A DNA stretch of 64,000 nt from Erythrobacter ani (GCF_019204025.1 NZ_JAGSPB010000001.1:248001-312000), one strand, 5' to 3'; positions 1-8,646 are shown, numbered from the stretch's first letter. A program made the numbers and translations. Notes: a model not told the origin generated them from the letters alone.

Positions 1-73
1 GGAGACTAGGCGCGCAGACCGTTCGCCGCAAACGCGTTAACGATCGGCGTTGCAGCGACGCCGATGAAGGGCG

Positions 74-712
74 TCAGAGCCGCTCGATCCGTTTTGCGAC
101 CTCATCGATAATGTCGACGATTTCATTGATCGTCCCCTGGTCAAGCTTGCCAGCTTTGGCGCGGTTCTTGAGCACATTGGCAAGGTTACCCATGGCGCGG
201 AAAAGGTCGGGAGATTTTTCCTTTACGCGTTCGGCTCGCTCGCCGTGCTCACCGAGACGGCCCATCAATTCGTCGACTTCCGAGGCGCGTTCTTCCAGTT
301 CGGTCTTGCCCGATTTGGTCACCTTGAACGGCTTCTTTCCACCTGTCTCGCCGTCATCATCCTTGGGCTTGGCCTGTTTGATCTGACCTTCTTCTTCGAG
401 CATTTGCAGGGTGGGATAGACCGCACCGGGGCTTGGCGCGTAGGCGCCGCCGGTCATGTCCTCGACCGCCCGGATCAATTCGTAGCCGTGACGCGGCTCT
501 TCATTGATCAGCGCCAGCAACACGAGACGCAGTTCGCCCGTGCCGAACATCCGCCCTCGCCGTTTGGTCCGTTTGGGCCCATCCTGCCAGTTTCGCGAGC
601 GGCGCGTTCGGCGCTCCCCGTCTTCCCAATCGCTAGCCGCCGAAGCCGCCATCATCGCAATCATGGGACCGAGGTTGTTCCAGCCGCCTTTGCCATATTT
701 CTGCCAGGTCAT
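74..712 (-). CDS. PadR-family transcriptional regulator
   Basis: A 212-residue protein whose winged-helix PadR domain starts near residue 56 with the motif LVLLALINEEPRHGYEL and continues through SPGAVYPTLQMLEEEG, typical of PadR repressors. The C-terminal third (ELEERASEVDELM onward) is charged and helical, as in PadR dimerisation arms. The first 50 residues are a basic, Trp/Gly-rich extension of unknown use. An ATG at 712 is chosen because GGAGAAG lies just upstream; the frame stays open further upstream but there it covers the AT-rich operator-like region. The gene diverges from rarA. Target genes are not visible here; autoregulation is inferred from the palindromes upstream. Confidence 0.85.
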   Translation of the reverse strand: MTWQKYGKGGWNNLGPMIAMMAASAASDWEDGERRTRRSRNWQDGPKRTKRRGRMFGTGELRLVLLALINEEPRHGYELIRAVEDMTGGAYAPSPGAVYPTLQMLEEEGQIKQAKPKDDDGETGGKKPFKVTKSGKTELEERASEVDELMGRLGEHGERAERVKEKSPDLFRAMGNLANVLKNRAKAGKLDQGTINEIVDIIDEVAKRIERL

Positions 713-737
713 CCGTCTTCTCCAGATATCATTAGAT

Positions 738-770
738 AGGTCCAAGATATATCTTAGAGCTATCGATACA
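738..770. promoter_or_regulatory. Candidate PadR operator: AT-rich palindromes
   Basis: A perfect 12-bp palindrome AAGATATATCTT lies at 744-755 and a second, TATCGATA, at 761-768, in a short AT-rich patch between the divergent padR-like gene and rarA. Palindromic AT-rich operators next to their own gene are common for PadR repressors. Binding is inferred only. Confidence 0.45.
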
Positions 771-816
771 AGAGCGGATTGGTAATTTCCGACGAGCGGC
801 TTATTTCGGTCCACGA

Positions 817-2172
817 ATGGCAGACCTGTTTGGAAATGATGCGCCTGCTCCCGCTCGGGACGACACCCCGCGTGATGACGCGCCCCTGGCCGATCGGCTG
901 CGCCCGCGCGCGCTTGCCGAAATCATCGGTCAGGATCACCTGACCGGCCCAGAAGGCGCAATCGGGCGCATGGTCGCAGCGGGCAAGCTTTCCAGCATGA
1001 TCCTGTGGGGACCGCCCGGCACTGGCAAGACCAGCATTGCCCGCCTGCTCGCCGATGAAGTGAACATGCGGTTCGTGTCTATCAGCGCGGTCTTTTCAGG
1101 CGTCGCCGATCTCAAGAAAGCTTTCGCCGAAGCGGACAAGATGGCGCAGGCGGGCCAGCGCACGCTCTTGTTCGTAGATGAAATCCACCGATTCAACCGG
1201 GCGCAGCAGGACGGTTTTCTGCCCTTTGTCGAGCGTGGCACCGTCACACTGGTTGGCGCGACGACCGAGAACCCCAGCTTTGCGCTCAACGCCGCCTTGC
1301 TCAGCCGCGCCCAGGTCCTGATCCTTGAACGGCTCGATCACGCCGCGCTTGAAGCGCTGCTTACGCGCGCGGAACAGCTCGAAGGCCCCCTGCCCCTGAC
1401 CGAGGACGCGCGCGCCGCGCTGCTTGCTTCGGCCGACGGCGACGGACGTTTCCTGCTTGGCCAGGCGGAGACGCTTTACAATGCGTCTCTCAACCAGCCG
1501 CTCGATCCCGGCGCTCTGGGTGCGTTTCTGCAACGCCGTGTCGCCGTCTACGACAAGGACCGCGACGGACATTACAACCTGATCAGCGCGCTGCACAAAA
1601 GCCTGCGCGGCTCGGACCCGCAGGCTGCGCTCTATTACATGGCGCGAATGCTCACCGCCGGCGAAGAGCCGCTTTACGTACTGCGGCGCCTCGTGCGCTT
1701 TGCAAGCGAAGATATCGGCCTCGCCGATCCCCAGGCTCTCACACAATGCCTTGCAGCGAAAGACGCATATGAGTTTCTCGGCAGTCCCGAAGGTGAACTG
1801 GCGATAGTCCAGGCGTGCCTGTATTGCGCCACCGCGCCCAAGTCGAACGCGGCCTATGCCGCTCAGAAATCCGCGTTCAAGGCCGCCAGGGAGACTGGCA
1901 GCCTGAGGCCGCCCGCCAACATCCTCAATGCGCCGACCAAGCTGATGAAGGATATCGGTTACGGCGCGAACTACTCCTACGATCACAACGCCGAAGAAGG
2001 CTTCTCCGGCGACAATTACTGGCCCGAAGAAATGGCGCCGCAAGTCTACTACGAACCGGTCGAGCGCGGTTTCGAGCGCAAGATCAGGGAGCGGATCGAA
2101 TATTGGGACAGGCTCCGGGAGGAGCGTCACCCGCGCTCTGTCGGCGAAGCGGTGGCGCAAAAGGATGCGTGA
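817..2172 (+). CDS. rarA: Replication-associated recombination protein RarA (AAA+ ATPase)
   Basis: A 451-residue AAA+ ATPase of the RarA/MgsA/WRNIP1 family, which acts at stalled replication forks. Walker A is GPPGTGKT at residues 65-72, and Walker B FVDEIHRFN follows near 119-127. Sensor-1 GATTENPSFALN and the C-terminal tetramerisation segment (APKSNAAYAA, NAPTKLMKDIGYG) are all family signatures. The length is normal for the family. The start ATG at 817 is followed by MADLFG, a common RarA opening. It overlaps the next gene by 8 bp, so the two are probably translated together. Confidence 0.96.
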   Translation: MADLFGNDAPAPARDDTPRDDAPLADRLRPRALAEIIGQDHLTGPEGAIGRMVAAGKLSSMILWGPPGTGKTSIARLLADEVNMRFVSISAVFSGVADLKKAFAEADKMAQAGQRTLLFVDEIHRFNRAQQDGFLPFVERGTVTLVGATTENPSFALNAALLSRAQVLILERLDHAALEALLTRAEQLEGPLPLTEDARAALLASADGDGRFLLGQAETLYNASLNQPLDPGALGAFLQRRVAVYDKDRDGHYNLISALHKSLRGSDPQAALYYMARMLTAGEEPLYVLRRLVRFASEDIGLADPQALTQCLAAKDAYEFLGSPEGELAIVQACLYCATAPKSNAAYAAQKSAFKAARETGSLRPPANILNAPTKLMKDIGYGANYSYDHNAEEGFSGDNYWPEEMAPQVYYEPVERGFERKIRERIEYWDRLREERHPRSVGEAVAQKDA

Positions 2173-3064
2173 ATGGGACCACTTCGTCGCGATCGACTGG
2201 TCCGGTGCCAAGGGTGAGCGGCACCAGGGAATTGCGATCGCCATTGCCGAAGCAAAGGGCGGCGCACCTGTTTTGGTCGACCCTCCCGAAGGCGGATTCT
2301 CACGCAATGACGTGATGGAAATCCTGCGCGATGACCTTCCCGCAAATTCGCTGGTCGGCATCGATCTGGGCATCAGCCTGCCGTTCAACGACGCAGGCGC
2401 GTTCTTCCCCGGCTGGGACGCGAGCCCCAAAAGCGCGAAGCGGCTATGGGCGCTGATTGACGATATCTGCGAAGGCGATCCGCATCTCGGCGCGAACAGT
2501 TTCGTCGATCACCCACAGGCTTCGCGATATTTCCGCCATGGTAAGGACCGCTTGGGCGACAAGTTCCTGCTGCCGGGAGCGATCACGCGAGAGGGCCGCT
2601 TTCGCGAGGCCGAAACCGCGCAGCGCGCGCAGAAATGCCGCCCGGTCAGCAATTTCAACCTCGTCGGAGCAGCGCAGGTCGGCAAAAGCTCGCTCACTGG
2701 GATGCGGATGCTTCACCGCCTGCAGGGCCATCTGCCGGTCTGGCCCGTTGACCCTATTCCCGACCGGAGGCTGAAGCAGGGCGGATCACTGCTGGTCGAA
2801 ATCTACACCGGCCTCGCATCGAAGGAGACCGCAGCACTGGGCGGGCGGACGAAACTGCTTACCTACGCCGATCTCAACGCCGCGCTCGAAGTGCTGGATT
2901 GTCCCGCTGTCGACCGCATCGGCGAAGTGGACGACCATTCGTCCGACGCCTTGCTGACCGCCGCATGGCTGCGGAAGGTCGCGCCCGAGAAACGCCGCTG
3001 GGAACCGAAATGCCTCACCGCGCAAATTGCCTATACAGAGGGGTGGACATTCGGCGCGCTTTGA
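2165..3064 (+). CDS. DUF429-like predicted RNase H-fold protein
   Basis: A 299-residue soluble protein that opens with FVAIDWSGAKGE, the acidic first strand typical of the DUF429/RNase H-like predicted nucleases. GIDLGISLPF near residue 66 and a late acidic motif DDHSSDALLTA would supply further carboxylates of such an active site. No signal peptide or membrane segment is seen. It starts inside the last codons of rarA (8-bp overlap), pointing to coupled expression and perhaps a DNA- or RNA-processing role. Family assignment rests on these short motifs; the biochemical function is unknown. Confidence 0.65.
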   Translation: MREWDHFVAIDWSGAKGERHQGIAIAIAEAKGGAPVLVDPPEGGFSRNDVMEILRDDLPANSLVGIDLGISLPFNDAGAFFPGWDASPKSAKRLWALIDDICEGDPHLGANSFVDHPQASRYFRHGKDRLGDKFLLPGAITREGRFREAETAQRAQKCRPVSNFNLVGAAQVGKSSLTGMRMLHRLQGHLPVWPVDPIPDRRLKQGGSLLVEIYTGLASKETAALGGRTKLLTYADLNAALEVLDCPAVDRIGEVDDHSSDALLTAAWLRKVAPEKRRWEPKCLTAQIAYTEGWTFGAL

Positions 3065-3074
3065 AGCATTTGGC

Positions 3075-3095
3075 GCGCGTTCCGATCGGACGCGC
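3075..3095 (+). terminator. Possible hairpin after the DUF429-like gene
   Basis: GCGCG and CGCGC arms enclose TCCGATCGGA with one bulged T, 11 bp after the stop codon. The following bases (TTGTGG) are not a clear U-tract, so termination is uncertain. Confidence 0.35.
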
Positions 3096-3120
3096 TTGTG
3101 GTCGAGGAACCGATGGATGG

Positions 3121-3196
3121 GCCGGCTTAGCTCAGTTGGTAGAGCAGTTGATTTGTAATCATCAGGCCGCGGGTTCGACTCCTGCAGCCGGCACCA
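3121..3196 (+). tRNA. tRNA-Thr (anticodon TGT)
   Basis: A 76-nt cloverleaf with CCA encoded. The acceptor arm GCCGGCT pairs with AGCCGGC, the D arm is GCTC/GAGC, the anticodon loop TTTGTAA carries TGT at positions 34-36, and the T arm GCGGG/CCTGC encloses TTCGACT. The discriminator base is A. Position 28-42 of the anticodon stem is a T-T mismatch. The gene reads ACA threonine codons and sits at the edge of the sugar island. Confidence 0.97.
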
Positions 3197-3272
3197 TTTT
3201 TGGGGGACGCGATCGAAAATGCCTTTGAATGGACGCTCGAACAGTTCGGTCGGTCCGGCATCAAAGGCTCCA

Positions 3273-4799
3273 ATGTCAGCGGCAGCGTCTCAACTTTCGC
3301 CGCTCTCAAACGCAGTAATGTTACTTGCTTTAGCCATCGGGCTCGTCGGCGGTCTGCAGCTGTTCTACAGCCATATTTACTGGATCCACCCCGATTTAGG
3401 GGGCGGAATCCTGTCGGGACGCCTTTCCACAACGCTCGGCAATTCATTCGAAAATTACAGCCTCTATTTCCCACCCGCAGAACGCGCTTGGTTTTCATTC
3501 ATTGTATGGGTGAGCGGCATTATCGGATTGAGAATCGATCTGACCGCCATTTTCCTGACATCAGTCGCAGTCTTGTTCTCTGCGGGGCTTGCATATCACG
3601 TCCGGCGCAACACCCTGGGTGCGTCTCCCCTTTTTCTCGCCATATCCCTCGTTGTGCTGGTCGCCCTGCCGATCGCGTTCCTGAACGTTTTCGGGCTACG
3701 TGCGCACATAGTCGTTCTGGGTCTCTGGCCTTATCTCGTTCTCCGCATCTCCGACCCCGACGGCACAAAAATCGGCTGGAAGACCCGTCTTCTGGTCGGC
3801 CTGTGGCTTGGTGCCACATTGCTGCTCAAATATCTCTATAGTTTGATTGTACTCTTGGTCGAAATCGCGGATGCCGCTTTGCAGCGACAGCCATTCATCC
3901 TTTTCCGCATTGAGAATGTTGTTTCCGGCGCTATCGTCGCGGCTTACATATTGAGTTGGTTGGTCCTTGATCCGGACCAACGCGAAGCGATCGGCGTGAT
4001 CGTCAACGCAATTGACGCCAACCTCACCGACAGCGTTACCAACTTACAACAAGCAGCCATCAGCATGGCCTTGGCAGTTTTTTTCGTCCTGATCGGATTT
4101 GTCTTCAAAGTTCCCGCAAGACCAACCGTGATCGGGCTCGCGGTAGTTTCAGGGGCTGTTGCGGCTGCGTGGATCCAATCCCGCTGGTACAGCCACCACC
4201 TGTTCCCGGTCACTTGCGCATATGCCGTTTGGTTATGGTTCATACACCGCGACGTCAAAGCGATCTGGCTGTTCGCCATCGCCCTAGTCCTTCTACGGCC
4301 TGTGATCGGAGAATACCTGAGCACAGCTCCTTATCAAAAGGGTGTGACCGAGCTTGATAAGGCAATGAATACGGCCGGATTGTCGGTCGAGGGCAAACGG
4401 GTCGGTGTCCTCATCATGAACCCGTCTCCAGTCAATCAGTATTTGGCGGTGCACGGCGCGTGGCGTTGGAACGCGAGCGTTAACAATTCCTACGTCGCGG
4501 CTGAATTGAAGCCTTTCGACACGCCCGACAATCTAGGCCTCAAACCGCCCCCGCTCACGCTGGAAGAGCCCGGAAGGCGGATGCTCCATGACGAGTTCCT
4601 CCGGCTGTGGGAGGATATGCCGCCGGATGCCCTCATCCTCGATCAGACGACGAGCTGGCCGCTGCGGAACGTCGTAGTGGACTGGACCCACGTTTTCTCG
4701 GAAGATCCGCGGTTCAACGCTCTTTTTTCGCAATACCGCCTGGTGCTGGAGCATGACGGAGAGCACGTCAGGTTCAGGTATTTCGAGCGGAGAGAATAA
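3273..4799 (+). CDS. Polytopic membrane protein of unknown function
   Basis: About 508 residues with roughly ten hydrophobic segments in the first 340 residues, then a soluble C-terminal part of about 160 residues. The layout (many short loops, then a periplasmic-looking tail) recalls GT-C-type glycosyltransferases or polysaccharide ligase/polymerase proteins, but no diagnostic motif is visible and I assign no family. The start ATG at 3273 has AAAGG upstream; ATG at 3219 would add 18 residues. It follows the tRNA directly and is convergent with pseI. Local GC is near 50 percent in the line I counted, so it probably belongs to the sugar island. Confidence 0.7.
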   Translation: MSAAASQLSPLSNAVMLLALAIGLVGGLQLFYSHIYWIHPDLGGGILSGRLSTTLGNSFENYSLYFPPAERAWFSFIVWVSGIIGLRIDLTAIFLTSVAVLFSAGLAYHVRRNTLGASPLFLAISLVVLVALPIAFLNVFGLRAHIVVLGLWPYLVLRISDPDGTKIGWKTRLLVGLWLGATLLLKYLYSLIVLLVEIADAALQRQPFILFRIENVVSGAIVAAYILSWLVLDPDQREAIGVIVNAIDANLTDSVTNLQQAAISMALAVFFVLIGFVFKVPARPTVIGLAVVSGAVAAAWIQSRWYSHHLFPVTCAYAVWLWFIHRDVKAIWLFAIALVLLRPVIGEYLSTAPYQKGVTELDKAMNTAGLSVEGKRVGVLIMNPSPVNQYLAVHGAWRWNASVNNSYVAAELKPFDTPDNLGLKPPPLTLEEPGRRMLHDEFLRLWEDMPPDALILDQTTSWPLRNVVVDWTHVFSEDPRFNALFSQYRLVLEHDGEHVRFRYFERRE

Positions 4800-4814
4800 C
4801 GCGCCTTACGCTGC

Positions 4815-5870
4815 CTAGACTATCATCGTCCAGTCGAGCGGCTCACCCCGTTTCAAAGCCCGCACAGCCGTCTTCCCAGTGATCTCGGGCAGGTGCTTCG
4901 GAGCGAGGCCGTGGCCGGGCCGAATCGAGCGGACATTCTGCGATGTCATCGTCTCACCAGCAGCAACATCCCGGACAATATAGAGCGAACGCCGAAACTG
5001 GATGGAAGCGCTTTCACTTCCCTGAAGATCGTATGTCGCCTTGCCCAGGGCCCGCCAGGCGCGTTTGCAATCCCGCACGAGAGCGGTGAACTCCTCAGGT
5101 TCGAGACTGAACGCTGAGTCCGGCCCGCCATCGGCGCGCCTGAGCGTGAAGTGCTTTTCAACAACGGCCCCACCCAACGCAATGGAGGCCACCGCCACCG
5201 GAGACCCGGATGTGTGGTCGGAAAGTCCGGAGACGACATCAAAACGGTTCGCCAGATCGGGAACCGTCCGCACATTCGATTGCTCGTCGGGTGCGGGATA
5301 GGAACTCACGCAATGCAGCAGCACGATTTCTTTACAGCCATTGTTCCGAGCGGTCGCGACAACCTCATCAATCTCGTCCAGATTGGCCATACCGGTGGAG
5401 ATGATCAGCGGCTTCCCCTTTGAAGCGCAGTACGCCACGAGCGGCAGGTCGACTGCCTCAAAGGAAGCGATCTTGTAGGCAGGCGCGCCCAGTTCCTCCA
5501 AAATGTCGACGGCCGTTTGGTCAAATGGCGATGAAAACAGCGTCACGTCCAGTTCTTTGGCTCTGCGAAAAAGCGGTTCGTGCCATTCGAACGGCGTTTG
5601 CGCCTCCCTATAGAGGTCGTGGAGCGTGCGGCCGTCCCACAGACCTCCCTCGACCCGGAATTCGGGCGCGTCATGGTCGATCGTGATCGTGTCTGCAGTG
5701 TAGCTCTGGATCTTGATTGCGTCGGCGCCTGTCGCAGCTGCGGCTTCGAGGAGTTCAATGGCGCGGTCGAGGCTCCCATTGTGGTTTCCCGACAATTCGC
5801 AGATTACATAGGGATCATAGCAAGATCCGATGCGCCGACCGGCGATGCTTATTTCTGGGGCGTCGGTCAT
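4815..5870 (-). CDS. pseI: Pseudaminic acid synthase
   Basis: A 351-residue NeuB-family enzyme that condenses phosphoenolpyruvate with 2,4-diacetamido-2,4,6-trideoxy-L-altrose to form pseudaminic acid. The NeuB TIM barrel shows ICELSGNHNGS, IKIQSYTADTITI, LFSSPFDQTAVDILE and YKIASFE. The C-terminal SAF domain (from about residue 290) has IRPGHGLAPKHL and ITGKTAVRALKRGE. TADTITI and the LFSSPFD motif favour PseI over NeuB or LegI. It is the last gene of the minus-strand operon and overlaps the WbqC-family gene by 4 bp. Confidence 0.93.
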   Translation of the reverse strand: MTDAPEISIAGRRIGSCYDPYVICELSGNHNGSLDRAIELLEAAAATGADAIKIQSYTADTITIDHDAPEFRVEGGLWDGRTLHDLYREAQTPFEWHEPLFRRAKELDVTLFSSPFDQTAVDILEELGAPAYKIASFEAVDLPLVAYCASKGKPLIISTGMANLDEIDEVVATARNNGCKEIVLLHCVSSYPAPDEQSNVRTVPDLANRFDVVSGLSDHTSGSPVAVASIALGGAVVEKHFTLRRADGGPDSAFSLEPEEFTALVRDCKRAWRALGKATYDLQGSESASIQFRRSLYIVRDVAAGETMTSQNVRSIRPGHGLAPKHLPEITGKTAVRALKRGEPLDWTMIV

Positions 5871-6616
5871 GCCTGTTCTTTCTTCATCTCGAAGCTCGTG
5901 AGTGGCGCCCGCCGGCCTGAGCGGATGATTTCAAGAGCCGATGGATAGCCGCAATTCACGAGCAGATCGACAATGCTCATATGGCTCGTGAAGACATCCA
6001 TCGTTTGCGGATAATGAGGGTGAACGAAATTGTGATAGCGCAGATCGACACCCGACCCTGCAAACGCGCCGCTTTCGTGCTCGCGCTCGATGTAATCCGC
6101 ACTACCTTGGGCAGCGATATAGTGATCGGATCCGATAGCCCTGCATATCGCGAGCAGCCGATCGTCTTTTCGGCCCTCTGCGTCTTCCACACAGGACGAC
6201 TGCGCGAAAGGCGTGTCGATACCCATCTTCCTCGCGGTGCTGGTGATGAAATCCATGTTCAACGCGCCGATCGTCTTGTGGCCCGCAGACATCAAGGCTT
6301 CCAGATTGCCGAAGACATCGGCAAAATGCGGAGCTTTGGCGTAGGCGTGGCGGATGGTGGCGAGGTGCGTCCTCATCCATTTCGGACCAGGGTCGATCGC
6401 GGTATTGGCAAACGTGCTGTCTGATTGTTGGCTATGACCCACAAGAGGCACGGTGAGATAAGTCTCGCCGTTCTGGCAAAGGATGCGATTTCGAACACCC
6501 CAACTGCGTTTCAGCACCTGAGCGTCGTCGAGAAACACGAATGTATCTGCGCTGTCGATCAGATCGAAATATCCGATCCACGGCAGATATGTGGGCTGCA
6601 TGATAGCGCTTATCAT
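5867..6616 (-). CDS. WbqC-family protein
   Basis: A 249-residue soluble protein of the WbqC family, found in O-antigen and nonulosonate loci and of unresolved biochemistry. The N-terminal signature ISAIMQPTYLPWIGYFDLI, then FLDDAQVLKRSW and RNRIL, is diagnostic for the family. Start at ATG 6616 gives a 4-bp ATGA overlap with the upstream oxidoreductase gene and a 4-bp overlap with pseI downstream, so all three are translationally coupled. A role in modifying the pseudaminic acid precursor is inferred from position only. Confidence 0.85.
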   Translation of the reverse strand: MISAIMQPTYLPWIGYFDLIDSADTFVFLDDAQVLKRSWGVRNRILCQNGETYLTVPLVGHSQQSDSTFANTAIDPGPKWMRTHLATIRHAYAKAPHFADVFGNLEALMSAGHKTIGALNMDFITSTARKMGIDTPFAQSSCVEDAEGRKDDRLLAICRAIGSDHYIAAQGSADYIEREHESGAFAGSGVDLRYHNFVHPHYPQTMDVFTSHMSIVDLLVNCGYPSALEIIRSGRRAPLTSFEMKKEQA

Positions 6617-7857
6617 GATGCTTTCGCAATCATCCCGGTCCCAAGAGCCTTTTGCAAGCCAGCCTCGACTTCGGTGAACTTTTCGCCTTTGGCGTATGCT
6701 TCCCATGCGCCGGGGACAAAGTTGTCACCAAGGCGGTCCATGAGGACCATCCTCAGTCCACCAAGCTTATCCATAGTGTCGACCGTGTGGTAAAGCCATC
6801 GCGGTTTGATCGAACGATACAACAGGCCACCGATCGTCAGTTCGCCTTCGAACCCGTCGAGCAGGAGATGGATATCCTCGGCCAGCTCATCACCTTCGGC
6901 CTCGTAAACACACTCGGCGGTGAGTAACTTGGCTCCGCCGCTTTCATAAATATACACTCTGAAGCAGCTGCCAGTGGCCGTGAAATTCTGGGCGTAGAAA
7001 GGCGCAGGACCGGTCCAGTTGACCTCGAAAGTGTAGGTTGCGAATTTCTTTGCAGGAGCTTTGGGAGCTTCGAGGCCGACAGCTTTGAAGAGCGGCATCG
7101 GGCTCGCCGCCCAGACCAGCACGTCGTCGGATGAAACTTCACCGAGCACGTTGGCGGGGCGAGCAAGGCTGCGTTGGTTGATGTCGACACCGATAGAGCA
7201 CAGTGCGCTACGGCACTGATCAATCAGCGCCGTAAAGCCGCCGACCGGCAAGCTCGCCTGAACATTGTTCGAATAATCCCACATGGATCGTGGGATGCCG
7301 AACAGCGCGTTGGCGTGGCCATCCAATCGCTTCGCTTCCGAAAGCGCCTCAAGTGGCGCGCCGGTTGCGAAAACCCGGTTGATGGCGAGCGGATCGGCTG
7401 CGCTGGCGTGCAATTGCGAAGGCGCGCAGCCGACATGCCACCGGACATAACGCGCAAGCGGGAATGCAAGCGCGTCCTCATAGCAATCGAGGCGGTCGCC
7501 CAGGTTGTTGCCATCAAGGGGATGCAGTCGAGCTTTCGATCCCGGTAACGCTGGTCCACCGAAATCATCGGTGTAGACCGGCCCGTCCGGCCCGGGGCTG
7601 ACCGATCCGAAACGGTTATCGAAGTCTTTGAAAACGGCGCCATGCTGTTCGAGCAGCGATCGAATCGGGTCGCCTTCCGGGCCGAAATATATGCACCCTT
7701 CGCGCATTTCGCGCCCGTTATTGACCTCCGGCAAGGCAATGCCACCGAGCCGATCCAACCGCTCATGCAGTTCGATATTCCTTGCGCCGAGACGGTGAGC
7801 CTGAAACGCGGCGAGGATCCCTGTAAATCCTCCGCCGACAATCTTTATGCGTTTCAT
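6613..7857 (-). CDS. FAD/NAD(P)-dependent oxidoreductase in the sugar operon
   Basis: A 414-residue protein with an N-terminal Rossmann dinucleotide-binding motif (IKIVGGGFTGILAAFQA, then an acidic ELHERLDRLGG) like amine oxidases and UDP-galactopyranose-mutase-type flavoproteins. No other catalytic motif is recognised. It lies in the pseudaminic acid operon, coupled by 4 bp to the WbqC-family gene, with a 122-bp gap before it. Its substrate is unknown; oxidation of a sugar or of a sugar modification is inferred. The start codon has only a weak ribosome-binding site (GGGGA, 9 nt upstream) that lies in a potential hairpin. Confidence 0.75.
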   Translation of the reverse strand: MKRIKIVGGGFTGILAAFQAHRLGARNIELHERLDRLGGIALPEVNNGREMREGCIYFGPEGDPIRSLLEQHGAVFKDFDNRFGSVSPGPDGPVYTDDFGGPALPGSKARLHPLDGNNLGDRLDCYEDALAFPLARYVRWHVGCAPSQLHASAADPLAINRVFATGAPLEALSEAKRLDGHANALFGIPRSMWDYSNNVQASLPVGGFTALIDQCRSALCSIGVDINQRSLARPANVLGEVSSDDVLVWAASPMPLFKAVGLEAPKAPAKKFATYTFEVNWTGPAPFYAQNFTATGSCFRVYIYESGGAKLLTAECVYEAEGDELAEDIHLLLDGFEGELTIGGLLYRSIKPRWLYHTVDTMDKLGGLRMVLMDRLGDNFVPGAWEAYAKGEKFTEVEAGLQKALGTGMIAKAS

Positions 7858-7917
7858 GCGCGGTCATCCCCATGTCGAGGGACCGTCAGGATGTAGAACG
7901 TTGGTTCAGCTAGCATG

Positions 7918-7940
7918 GCCAACCCCACTAAGGGGAAGGC
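7918..7940 (-). other. Hairpin in the gap inside the pse operon
   Basis: GCC-AA-CCCC and GGGG-AA-GGC arms around a 5-nt loop form a stem with an internal A-A mismatch, in the 122-bp gap between the methyltransferase and oxidoreductase genes. There is no U-tract, so this is not a standard terminator; an mRNA processing or partial attenuation site is possible. Confidence 0.35.
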
Positions 7941-7979
7941 GTAGACAATTCGTTAACTACGATTGCTGCTGCAACCGGG

Positions 7980-8645
7980 CTACGCTGAGTTGAGAGCGCG
8001 CGGATCGATGTCGCTGCGATGCACGTAAATGGTAAACTCGAATGGGATCGAACCGGGCCGCACAGCATAATCGTGGCGCAAGTTGACGAGCGGCGACAGC
8101 TCTTCCTTGCAGAAGCGGAAGGCATGCATCGGATCTTCGTAATACAGCCCGTCATCAAAGTAGTCGACGAAGCGGCTGAGCATGTTGAACGCGTACCCGG
8201 TTCCAGCCTGCGCCATCAGCCGCTTGGAAACCTGTTGGAAGAAAGCTCTGTTATCGGACATGGCGTTGTTGAATACGCCGCTTACCAGCACGTAATCGAA
8301 CATCTCGTCCGCTGGGTTTTCCAGAATATCGCGAACCTCGAACCTGCCGTCCGGGTGTGCAGAGCGCGCAAACTCGATCGCTTCAGACGAGATATCGTAG
8401 CCGATATATTCTCCTTCGAAACCGAAAGAGCGCTGCAGCAGGCTAAGCATCTGACCGGTCCCGCAACCAAAATCGAGGATTTTGCTATCCTTGGACACGC
8501 CGATTTCGCACAGCACCTGCATCCGCCGTTCCTGCGTTTGCCGGTCCGCATATTGCGCGCTTTCGGCAGCGTCGCCGTGGCGTTTAACCAGTTCGCCGTA
8601 ATGCTTCGCCAGGGATTCGATGTCGTCCTTGAAAATATTGGTCAT
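7980..8645 (-). CDS. Class I SAM-dependent methyltransferase
   Basis: A 221-residue methyltransferase. Motif I is ILDFGCGTGQMLSLL near residues 51-65, followed by YIGYDISSEAIEFA (motif II region), then FDYVLVSGVFNN. These belong to the Rossmann SAM-binding fold (Methyltransf_25/11 type). Start is ATG 8645, one base after the pseG stop, so it is co-transcribed with pseG. It occupies the place where pse clusters often carry the acetyltransferase pseH, but shows no GNAT motif. Methylation of the nonulosonate or the glycan is inferred. Confidence 0.85.
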   Translation of the reverse strand: MTNIFKDDIESLAKHYGELVKRHGDAAESAQYADRQTQERRMQVLCEIGVSKDSKILDFGCGTGQMLSLLQRSFGFEGEYIGYDISSEAIEFARSAHPDGRFEVRDILENPADEMFDYVLVSGVFNNAMSDNRAFFQQVSKRLMAQAGTGYAFNMLSRFVDYFDDGLYYEDPMHAFRFCKEELSPLVNLRHDYAVRPGSIPFEFTIYVHRSDIDPRALNSA

Positions 8646-8646
8646 T

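Noticed and set aside
1-73. Minus-strand translation ending PFIGVAATPIVNAFAANG, like a protein C-terminus
   Set aside because: The frame is stopped just upstream inside the PadR gene and has no start codon, so no gene is supported in this 73-bp edge.
1096-2430. Long minus-strand open frame across rarA
   Set aside because: Antisense to an intact rarA with clear AAA+ motifs; no recognisable protein features.
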